From: Planctomycetota bacterium
Lineage (GTDB): Bacteria > Planctomycetota > Planctomycetia > Planctomycetales > Planctomycetaceae
Direction: 5' to 3'
Assembly (NCBI GenBank): GCA_023429275.1
Contig: JAEYWB010000445.1
Coordinates: 1-5,565, forward strand
Length of the DNA: 5,565 nucleotides
This document shows, piece after piece, positions 1-5,115 of the stretch. Position numbers and translations under genes: made by a program. Positions within the stretch are counted from its first letter, which is position 1, and every line of letters begins with the position of its first letter. The notes beneath the pieces are model-generated. The model saw nothing but the letters and a program-made list of their open reading frames with translations. It searched no databases and was not told the DNA's origin.

Positions 1-36
1 CGCTTTTTCTTTTCGCCGCGTTCGAAGCGAAATCGA

Positions 37-714
37 TCAGGTGCTGAGGTCGGTCTCCTCCCAGGCCGTCCCGGGAGCGAGCGACCAGGTCAGCGCGTGT
101 CGACGTTCGTGGACGGCCCCGCCGTGAATGACCGGATGAAAGCCCCTCGGGACCGTACTCCCTCCGAGTTGGGCACTGCGGACGGCGTTGTGGGCACAGT
201 AGAAGAGGTATTCCAGCGAGATCACGTCGTCCGTCGGCCGCGGAGTCGTCCGGGACAAGAGGTCGTCGATCGACCCGTCGGGGCCAGGCAGAAAGTCGTG
301 AATGAGCGCCGCGCTGATTTTGTCGTCGATCTGGGTCGCCTGAAGGTTCGGGGTCGGCTCGAACCCGAGGATCCAGGCGAGAGGCCACATGTTTTCGAGC
401 CTCCAGCCGATGACGTCGACGTGCGCGTTGTGTGCCTCCTCGCGGGGCAGGTCGAGAATCTTCGTCTCGTCCGGCGTCAGCCAGTCACGGAGCAAACTGC
501 GGGCGACGTAGTTCATGAGGGCCGAGGACGGGACCGCGCCGGGGGGAGCCGAGACCCAGGTGAACAGGGCCTCCATGGCCATGAGCCGGGCGGCGATCTG
601 TGAGGCGGGCCGGAGCGTCTTCGACACGTCTGGCATCGGCAGCCAATTCGCCGGACGGAAGCCGAGGGCTTCGAGATTCCCGAAGACTGTCTTCTGAAGC
701 CTCTCTGCGTTCAT
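37..714 (-). CDS. DUF4272 family protein, function unknown
   Basis: A 225-residue protein that I recognise as a full-length member of the DUF4272 family by its motif order. An N-terminal GFRPANWLP segment (residues 18-26) is followed by LRPASQIAARLMAMEALFTW (34-53), an LT..E stretch (79-83), the core WRLENMWPLAWILGF (104-118), and a C-terminal ERRHALTW (203-210) with a final WEETDLST (218-225). No signal peptide or membrane helix is seen, so it should be cytoplasmic. The biochemical role of this family is not established, and no catalytic site is evident to me. The ATG at 714 is preceded by a G-rich GGGGGAGG tract (complement of 717-724), a rather close but usable ribosome binding site. It diverges from the Tad genes across a 424-nt gap and is probably independent of them. 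Family assignment is fairly sure; function is unknown. Confidence 0.85.
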   Translation of the reverse strand: MNAERLQKTVFGNLEALGFRPANWLPMPDVSKTLRPASQIAARLMAMEALFTWVSAPPGAVPSSALMNYVARSLLRDWLTPDETKILDLPREEAHNAHVDVIGWRLENMWPLAWILGFEPTPNLQATQIDDKISAALIHDFLPGPDGSIDDLLSRTTPRPTDDVISLEYLFYCAHNAVRSAQLGGSTVPRGFHPVIHGGAVHERRHALTWSLAPGTAWEETDLST

Positions 715-756
715 GGCCTCCCCCGCTGAAGAATGTGCCCGAGTGCGGCACCGGAT

Positions 757-773
757 CGTATCGGGACGATACG
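757..773. promoter_or_regulatory. Perfect 7+7 palindrome with 3-nt centre, candidate operator or hairpin
   Basis: The sequence CGTATCG-GGA-CGATACG is a perfect inverted repeat with 7-bp arms. It lies 43 nt upstream of the DUF4272 start codon, where a repressor site or a 5'-leader hairpin could act. The arms are less GC-rich than their surroundings. No transcription factor family is recognised from the site, and a single short palindrome may be chance. Confidence 0.3.
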
Positions 774-1014
774 GGCCAAGGCAAAGCCGGTCCGGGGCGA
801 TGCAGCCGGCGCAACGGGAAGAGTTGCTACGGGCGGCACAACCGGTCCGGCGAGCTCCTCCAACAGGGCTCGCTCCTCAGGGCTGGGGATACATCCCAGT
901 CGGCACGGCATTCTTGGCGCAACCCGTCACCCTTACGGCCACGGCGGACGCTCCGGTGATGCGGATTCGCAACATTTTGCCCAAACGTTGCCGCTTGCCT
1001 CCGGGAAGTGACCT

Positions 1015-1128
1015 ATGTTCGAACGGAAGGGATTGTCTCGGGCCCTCTGGCGCCCGGCGGCGGACACCCCAATTCGCCCGCGCGACCTCCCTGCCCTGTT
1101 CCCGTTCCGGATGACTCGGTTTTCGTAA
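1015..1128 (+). CDS. Possible 37-residue leader peptide upstream of cpaF
   Basis: A short ORF begins at ATG 1015 and ends at TAA 1126-1128. The protein starts MFERKGLSRALWRP and ends FRMTRFS. It is basic, with 7 Arg in 37 residues, and has no membrane helix or recognisable domain. A GGGAAG motif (1003-1008) sits 6 nt before the ATG and could serve as a ribosome binding site. The stop codon overlaps the AAGGAG ribosome binding site of cpaF, the arrangement expected if ribosomes finishing the short ORF re-initiate on cpaF. In high-GC DNA, ORFs of this length also arise by chance, so this is only a candidate. Confidence 0.25.
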   Translation: MFERKGLSRALWRPAADTPIRPRDLPALFPFRMTRFS

Positions 1129-1132
1129 GGAG
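1127..1132 (+). promoter_or_regulatory. Strong Shine-Dalgarno sequence of cpaF
   Basis: AAGGAG lies 6 nt upstream of the ATG at 1139, an ideal match and spacing. It fixes the cpaF start and is the best ribosome binding site among the three Tad genes here. Confidence 0.8.
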
Positions 1133-1138
1133 TTTGAT

Positions 1139-2485
1139 ATGGCCCCTCCCCGTCCCATGCCGCAAAAGACCATGCCCGGTGCCCGAGGAGGGTTCGGCCG
1201 CGGTGAATCGTCGGCGGAGGATTTCGAAAACCTCAAGCGGCTGATCCACAGCAAGCTCGTCGACAAGCTCGACCTGAACCGCCTCGGCGAATTGCAGGGA
1301 GACACGCTGCGCCGCGAGATCCGTCTCGTCGTCGAGCACCTGTGCGACACCGAGAATCCGCTGCTCAACCGCTCGGAGCGGGAGCGGCTCATCGAAGAAG
1401 TCCTCGACGAGACGTTCGGCTTCGGTCCCCTCGAGATCCTGATGAAGGAAGACGGGATCGCGGACATCATGATCAACGGCCCCAAGCGGGTCTTCGTGGA
1501 AAAGCACGGCAAGATCATCAAGCACGAGGTGACGTTCCGCGACAACGACCACCTGCTGCAGATCCTCGACCGGATCGTCTCCCGGGTCGGCCGACGGGTC
1601 GACGAAACGTCGCCGATGGTCGATGCCCGCCTGCCGGACGGCTCGCGTCTCAATGCGATCATTCCGCCGCTGGCTCTCGACGGCCCCTCGCTCACCATTC
1701 GTAAGTTCGGGTCGCGTCCGCTGACCCTGGAAGACCTGCTCAACTTCGGTGCCTTTACGCCGGAGATGGTCATGCTGCTGGAAGGGTCGATCAAGGCCCG
1801 GCTGAACATCATCGTCAGCGGCGGTACCGGCTCCGGTAAGACGACGCTTCTCAATACGCTCTCGAGCTTCATCCAGCAGGATCACCGCGTCATCACGATT
1901 GAAGACGCGGCGGAACTGCAGCTGCAGCAGGAGCACGTCCTGCGGCTCGAAACGCGGCCGGCGAACATTGAAGGCAAAGGACGCATCACGGCGACCGACC
2001 TCGTCAAGAACGCCCTGCGTATGCGTCCCGACCGCGTGATCATCGGGGAATGCCGCGGACCGGAAACGCTCGACATGCTGCAGGCGATGAACACCGGTCA
2101 CGAAGGATCGATGACCACCGTCCACGCCAACAACCCGCGCGACGCGGTCTCGCGTATCGAAACACTGATCCTGATGGGTGGTTCGGAGCTCCCTCTCAAG
2201 GCGATCCGTCACCAGGTCGCCTCGGCGGTCAACATGATCATCCAGGCGAACCGCCTGCAGGGAGGCCCGCGAAAGATCACGTCGATCACGGAAGTGGTCG
2301 GCATGGAACAGGACACGATTGTGACCCAGGAGATCTTCCGGTTTGTCCAGGACGGAATCGACGCCAACGGAAAGGCGTACGGGCACTTCGAGGCGACCGG
2401 CGTGCGGCCGTCGTTCATGCCGCGGCTTGAAGCCTCGGGCGTGCGGCTCCCCGCCAACCTGTTCGCTCCCCGGGCGCTCTCCTGA
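1139..2485 (+). CDS. cpaF: CpaF/TadA family type IV pilus (Tad) secretion ATPase
   Basis: A 448-residue hexameric ATPase of the type II/IV secretion superfamily, the cytoplasmic motor for Flp/Tad pilus assembly. After a short Pro/Gly-rich start (residues 1-25), the CpaF N-terminal domain includes [22 protein letters not shown] (92-113), then the [17 protein letters not shown] segment. The catalytic core shows Walker [10 protein letters not shown] (228-236, Lys234), the Asp box ITIEDAAEL (252-260), Walker B and its lead-in [14 protein letters not shown] (294-307, Glu304), and the His box [12 protein letters not shown] (320-331, His329). Cys305 replaces the Val seen in the commoner GEVRG form. 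Length matches the family, and no key residue is missing. The ATG at 1139 is chosen because of the AAGGAG 6 nt before it. It is followed by tadB and tadC in the same direction, the usual order of Tad loci, which supports CpaF over other secretion ATPases. Confidence 0.97.
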   Translation: MAPPRPMPQKTMPGARGGFGRGESSAEDFENLKRLIHSKLVDKLDLNRLGELQGDTLRREIRLVVEHLCDTENPLLNRSERERLIEEVLDETFGFGPLEILMKEDGIADIMINGPKRVFVEKHGKIIKHEVTFRDNDHLLQILDRIVSRVGRRVDETSPMVDARLPDGSRLNAIIPPLALDGPSLTIRKFGSRPLTLEDLLNFGAFTPEMVMLLEGSIKARLNIIVSGGTGSGKTTLLNTLSSFIQQDHRVITIEDAAELQLQQEHVLRLETRPANIEGKGRITATDLVKNALRMRPDRVIIGECRGPETLDMLQAMNTGHEGSMTTVHANNPRDAVSRIETLILMGGSELPLKAIRHQVASAVNMIIQANRLQGGPRKITSITEVVGMEQDTIVTQEIFRFVQDGIDANGKAYGHFEATGVRPSFMPRLEASGVRLPANLFAPRALS

Positions 2486-2496
2486 ATGGTTCGCGA

Positions 2497-2525
2497 GGTT
2501 GCCGACGGGAATGCCGTCGGCAGCC
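2497..2525 (+). other. Strong hairpin in the cpaF-tadB gap
   Basis: A 12-bp stem (2497-2508 with 2514-2525) contains one G-U pair and a 5-nt loop (GAATG); its inner 9 bp, TGCCGACGG with CCGTCGGCA, are perfect. It begins 11 nt after the cpaF stop codon. No U-run follows, so it is not a classical intrinsic terminator. It could attenuate transcription, protect the 3' end of the cpaF message or set unequal expression of cpaF and tadB. A weaker hairpin, GCCTC-gat-GAGGC, follows at 2566-2578. Confidence 0.5.
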
Positions 2526-2609
2526 GGTGCACTTGATCCCTGCGACTGCCGCCTGATGTCCCCCCGCCTCGATGAGGCACCGCGATCCTCGCACCGCCGG
2601 TGATCGCCC

Positions 2610-3599
2610 ATGACAGGACCGACGACTATGGATCCGATGTACATCTCAATCGCCGCCTTTATCGGCGTCACCGGCGTGATCGGGGCGGTGCTGATGTTCG
2701 TCAACGAGCTGCGGAGCAACTCGGTGGAGGAGCGACTGGAGATCCTCGCCCGCAAGAAGGGAGCGCTGGGAGCGGACCAGGCCCCGGTGACGCGCGAAGC
2801 GCTCGTGCAGGAGGGCCTGAAGGGACTGGAAGGGGCGCTCTCGGCCCTCGGCAACCGGTTCGGCAACCTGAAGCAGACATTCATTCAGGCCGATATGCCG
2901 ATCTCGATCGAGACCTTCATCCTGATCTGCATGGGGGCCGCGGCGTTTCCGACGACGCTCATCATGTTCACGAGCATCAACCCGATGTTCCTGCCTCTCG
3001 TCGCGATCTTCTGCGGCTCGCTGCCGCTGATGTACGTCGTCTGGCGGCGGGGGCGGAGGTTCAAGAAGTTCGCCCAGCAGCTTCCGGACGCCATGGCCCT
3101 CATCGCACGGGCCCTGCGGTCGGGGCACTCGCTCGCTTCGTCGATCAAGCTGATCGTCGACGAAATGCAGGATCCGATCGCGAAGGAAATGAACGTCGCG
3201 TACGAGGAGCAGAACCTCGGCATTGCGCTCGAACAGTCGCTCAAGAACGTCTACACCCGCATGCCGAACCTCGACTTCAAGTTCTTCGCCACGGCGGTGG
3301 CGATTCAGCGGCAGTCGGGGGGCGACCTGGCGGAAATCCTCGACAAGATCGCCCACATCATCCGAGAGCGGTTCAAGATCATGGGGCAGGTGCAGGCCCT
3401 GACGGGGGAAGGCCGCATCAGCGGTATCGTGCTGATGGCCTTGCCGGTCGCCCTGTTCTTCGCCGTGTGGCGCATGAATCCGAGCTACGTGATGCTGCTG
3501 TTTACCGATCCCCTGGGCCGGCAGATGGTCGGCGTGGCGATCGTCCTGCAGCTCCTCGGTGCGTTCACGATCAAGAAGATCATTGCAATCAAAGTGTGA
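2610..3599 (+). CDS. tadB: TadB-like inner-membrane platform protein, T2SSF domain
   Basis: A 329-residue integral membrane protein of the type II secretion system F (GspF/PilC) superfamily, expected to form the Tad pilus platform with TadC and to contact the CpaF ATPase. Likely membrane helices lie at about residues 11-31, 102-121, 126-145, 270-287 and 305-325. The cytoplasmic T2SSF domain spans about 152-282, with FAQQLPDAMALIARALRSGHSL (154-175), then the YEEQNLGIALEQSL segment and the signature RQSGGDLAEILDKIA (234-248) followed by IRERFK. The start is uncertain. ATG 2610 has only a weak GGTGAT before it, while in-frame ATG 2628 has AGGA (2615-2618) 9 nt upstream and yields a protein beginning MDPMYISIAAF. 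I slightly favour 2628; the longer form is given. It is separated from cpaF by 124 nt, wider than in many tightly packed Tad operons. Confidence 0.93.
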   Translation: MTGPTTMDPMYISIAAFIGVTGVIGAVLMFVNELRSNSVEERLEILARKKGALGADQAPVTREALVQEGLKGLEGALSALGNRFGNLKQTFIQADMPISIETFILICMGAAAFPTTLIMFTSINPMFLPLVAIFCGSLPLMYVVWRRGRRFKKFAQQLPDAMALIARALRSGHSLASSIKLIVDEMQDPIAKEMNVAYEEQNLGIALEQSLKNVYTRMPNLDFKFFATAVAIQRQSGGDLAEILDKIAHIIRERFKIMGQVQALTGEGRISGIVLMALPVALFFAVWRMNPSYVMLLFTDPLGRQMVGVAIVLQLLGAFTIKKIIAIKV

Positions 3600-3633
3600 G
3601 GAAGGAGGAGCCAGGAGACAGGAGTCAGGAAGT
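3599..3633 (+). repeat. Five tandem AGGANNN heptads, left array
   Basis: Five consecutive 7-base units begin with AGGA and differ in their last three bases (AGG, GCC, GAC, GTC, AGT). The first unit starts on the last base of the tadB stop codon. The array is purine-rich and resembles repeated Shine-Dalgarno cores, although the nearest start codon, that of tadC, is about 100 nt away. It is mirrored by an opposite array at 3685-3719. Confidence 0.75.
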
Positions 3634-3684
3634 TCTGACGCGCCAAGTGTCTTCCTCTTCCCCTCCATTGCTCCTCAATGCCCT

Positions 3685-3719
3685 GGCTCCTAGATCCTGA
3701 ATCCTAAATCCTCGGTCCT
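3685..3719 (-). repeat. Five tandem AGGANNN heptads, right array on the opposite strand
   Basis: Read on the minus strand, five consecutive AGGA units carry the variable triplets CCG, TTT, TTC, TCT and GCC, followed by a degraded AGGGCAT unit. On the plus strand this is a pyrimidine-rich NNNTCCT series. The GCC unit also occurs in the left array. With the left array it forms an imperfect inverted repeat: 3603-3630 against 3695-3722 matches at 22 of 28 positions, and 3606-3615 against 3682-3691 is a perfect 10-bp alternative. A messenger spanning both could fold into a long hairpin. The array ends 13 nt before the tadC start. Confidence 0.75.
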
Positions 3720-3732
3720 CCTCTCCCCAGCC

Positions 3733-4659
3733 ATGACGATCTCCTCTCTCCTTCCGATTGCGATCTTCGGCGCCATCACGTTCGGCGTGTGGGCGCTGCT
3801 GTCGATCTTCTCCGGTGGGGAGAGCCGAGCCTCGTCCCGCCTCGAAGAACTCAAGGATCCGCGGAAGCGGAACGTCGACGGACAGCAGAATTCCGTCGGC
3901 TCGATGCTCAAGATGGCCGCTCCGACGCTGTCGAAGGCGATCCAGCCGAAGACCGAGCTCGAGCAGAGCCAGCTCAAGATCCGGCTGTCGAATGCCGGCT
4001 TTCACTCGCCGCATGCTCCGACGCTCTACCTGGCGATCAAGATGGTCAGCCTCATCGTCGGCGCCTTAGCGGGCGGGATCGTCGCGTTTGTCACCACGGG
4101 GATGAACCTCGACGGCCTGATCCGTCTCGTGATCGGTGCCGGGATCGGGTTCTACCTTCCCGAAATTGTCGTCGTGATCCTGAAGAAGAGCCGGCAGGAA
4201 GCGATCTTCCTGCAGACGCCGGACGTGCTGGACCTGCTCGTCGTCTGCGTCGAGGCGGGACTTGGGCTCGACATCGCCCTCCGCCGCGTTGCGGAAGAGC
4301 TCGTGGAGGGAGCTCCGGAAATCTGCGGCGAGATTTCGATGTGCAACCTGCAGATGCAGATGGGCCGTCCCCGTCGCGAAGTGCTCCACGACCTCGGCAT
4401 CCGGACCGGTGTCGATGACGTCAAGGCGCTCGTCGGCGTTCTCATCCAGGCGGAAAAGTTCGGCGGCTCGATCGGCAACGCGCTCCGCGTTCAGTCGGAG
4501 TCGATGAGGACGAAGCGCCGGCAGATGGCCGAAGAAAAGGCTCAGCAGACCGCGGTGAAGATGATCTTCCCGCTGGTGCTCTTCATCTTCCCGGGGATCT
4601 TCGTGGTCCTCGTCGGTCCGGCGGCGATCATGATGATTCGCCAGCTGCTCAACAATTGA
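3733..4659 (+). CDS. tadC: TadC-like inner-membrane platform protein, T2SSF domain
   Basis: A 308-residue membrane protein of the same T2SSF superfamily as TadB and its expected partner in the Tad pilus platform. Likely membrane helices are at about residues 4-25, 100-120, 127-150 and 277-302. A charged cytoplasmic segment (29-95) ends in ELEQSQLKIRLSNAGF (75-90), a form typical of TadC. The T2SSF domain (about 164-288) includes TPDVLDLLVVCVEAGLGLDIAL (162-183) and QAEKFGGSIGNALRVQSESMR (239-259), followed by the basic KRRQMAEEKAQ and the last hydrophobic hairpin. Order after tadB and the AGLGLD and FGGSIG motifs distinguish it from TadB. No Shine-Dalgarno sequence is visible: the 30 nt before the ATG are pyrimidine-rich. 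I found no better in-frame start, so initiation may be leaderless-like, reached by coupling, or dependent on RNA folding. Confidence 0.93.
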   Translation: MTISSLLPIAIFGAITFGVWALLSIFSGGESRASSRLEELKDPRKRNVDGQQNSVGSMLKMAAPTLSKAIQPKTELEQSQLKIRLSNAGFHSPHAPTLYLAIKMVSLIVGALAGGIVAFVTTGMNLDGLIRLVIGAGIGFYLPEIVVVILKKSRQEAIFLQTPDVLDLLVVCVEAGLGLDIALRRVAEELVEGAPEICGEISMCNLQMQMGRPRREVLHDLGIRTGVDDVKALVGVLIQAEKFGGSIGNALRVQSESMRTKRRQMAEEKAQQTAVKMIFPLVLFIFPGIFVVLVGPAAIMMIRQLLNN

Positions 4660-4668
4660 CGGGTTGGC

Positions 4669-4719
4669 CCGCGGGGAGCGCTTCGAACCCCGCGGCAATC
4701 GCGTCGCGGCGCGATTGCC
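4669..4719. terminator. Tandem GC-rich hairpins downstream of tadC, candidate terminator
   Basis: Two adjacent stem-loops start 9 nt after the tadC stop codon. The first pairs CCGCGGGG (4669-4676) with CCCCGCGG (4688-4695), with an 11-nt loop. The second pairs GGCAATCGCG (4694-4703) perfectly with CGCGATTGCC (4710-4719), with a 6-nt loop. They share 2 nt, so they cannot both form fully. Neither strand has a U-run after them, so efficient intrinsic termination is unproven; they could instead stabilise the 3' end or act with Rho. The position between convergent genes supports a role in ending transcription. Confidence 0.45.
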
Positions 4720-4750
4720 TGGTGGAACCCGGCTCTGTCGTAAGCCCGCT

Positions 4751-4768
4751 GCGGGAGGTCACTCCCGC
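4751..4768. terminator. Small hairpin over the stop codon of the 118-residue membrane protein gene
   Basis: GCGGGAG (4751-4757) pairs with CTCCCGC (4762-4768) around a 4-nt loop, covering the minus-strand stop codon (4759-4761). It may contribute to transcript ends from the right-hand genes. There is no U-run, and the stem is short, so this is a weak call. Confidence 0.25.
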
Positions 4769-5115
4769 TCCACGTCGATCCCGCCGCGGTCTTCTTCGAG
4801 CTCCGGCGGGAGACCGCTGGCGATCGGCGGGACAGGGAGCGGAGCTTCCTCGATTCCCTCCCGCTCGCGCAACCGGCTGAGAGCCCGCCCCCAGGTGACG
4901 TAGTGCAGGACGAAGAACAGCCCTGCCCCCGCCATGAGGGCGACGACGACGATCACCTGCGGAAAGACCATCCAGGTCAGGCCGAGGAAGCCGGCCGACA
5001 CGGCGATGACCGCGATGAGCGCGATTAAAGTCCCAGCGTCGCGTTGCTCGCTCGTCACGGCCGGTTCGCGTTCGCGGGCACGGCCGCGCTGCGGCAGTCG
5101 CGGCAGCTGACTCAT
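4759..5115 (-). CDS. Small membrane protein with two transmembrane helices, unknown function
   Basis: A 118-residue protein with three parts: a basic N-terminus (residues 1-27, including RGRARER), two hydrophobic helices (about 28-49 and 51-71), and an acidic, Pro-rich C-terminal tail (about 87-118, ending EEDRGGIDVERE). No family is recognised. The start at 5115 is chosen over a longer in-frame opening (to 5304) for two reasons. A GGGAG ribosome binding site (complement of 5122-5126) lies 6 nt upstream, and the ATG overlaps the stop of the preceding SRPBCC gene as ATGA. The longer version would add an Arg-rich stretch that merely reads the SRPBCC gene in another frame. The overlap implies co-transcription and coupled translation with that gene. 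Confidence 0.75.
   Translation of the reverse strand: MSQLPRLPQRGRAREREPAVTSEQRDAGTLIALIAVIAVSAGFLGLTWMVFPQVIVVVALMAGAGLFFVLHYVTWGRALSRLREREGIEEAPLPVPPIASGLPPELEEDRGGIDVERE

Larger units (their letters stand above)
715..1138. other. Divergent intergenic region between the DUF4272 gene and cpaF
   Basis: This 424-nt gap should hold the promoters of both the leftward DUF4272 gene and the rightward Tad genes. I could not find a convincing -35/-10 pair: TATGTT at 1014-1019 resembles a -10 box, but the nearest TTGCC motifs are 13 or 20 nt away instead of about 17. No sigma-54 GG-N10-GC element was found. It contains a palindrome (757-773), a 9-base direct repeat CCGGTCCGG (787-795 and 842-850), an 8-base palindrome GTTCGAAC (1017-1024), and a short ORF (1015-1128) described separately. 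Confidence 0.6.

Noticed and set aside
1..36. T-rich stretch and TTTCGC/GCGAAA inverted repeat (11-16 and 27-32) after the DUF4272 stop
   Set aside because: In the direction of the DUF4272 transcript the stem is followed by A-rich, not U-rich, sequence, so it is not an intrinsic terminator for that gene; any plus-strand role depends on sequence outside the window.
97..603. A 168-codon plus-strand open frame antisense to the DUF4272 gene
   Set aside because: Arg/Asp/Val-rich translation with no family resemblance; the opposite strand carries the recognisable protein.
901..920. Possible sigma-54 promoter near CGGCACGGCATTCTTGGC
   Set aside because: The spacing between the GG and GC elements does not fit the fixed sigma-54 pattern.
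877..1872. A 331-codon minus-strand open frame antisense to the cpaF N-terminal half
   Set aside because: Ser/Arg-rich shadow of the CpaF frame without a recognisable domain.
2033..2065. Cys instead of Val in the Walker B region (GECRG) of CpaF as a possible defect
   Set aside because: The catalytic Glu304 and following Arg are intact, and variation at this position is tolerated in the family, so it is not a sign of inactivation.
2486..2536. A 16-codon ORF starting right after the cpaF stop codon and covering the hairpin
   Set aside because: Too short, no separate ribosome binding site, and the inverted repeat explains the sequence better.
1013..2884. A 623-codon minus-strand open frame antisense to cpaF and the start of tadB
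   Set aside because: Its protein is rich in Arg, Asp and His with no domain, and it mirrors the codon pattern of two certain plus-strand genes. Long antisense frames are expected in high-GC DNA.
2646..3668. A 340-codon minus-strand open frame antisense to tadB, and a 366-codon plus-strand frame at 2600-3700
   Set aside because: Both are low-complexity charged translations overlapping the clear TadB reading frame, which has membrane helices and T2SSF motifs.
4066..4698. A 210-codon minus-strand open frame antisense to tadC
   Set aside because: Charged, low-complexity shadow of TadC; no domain.
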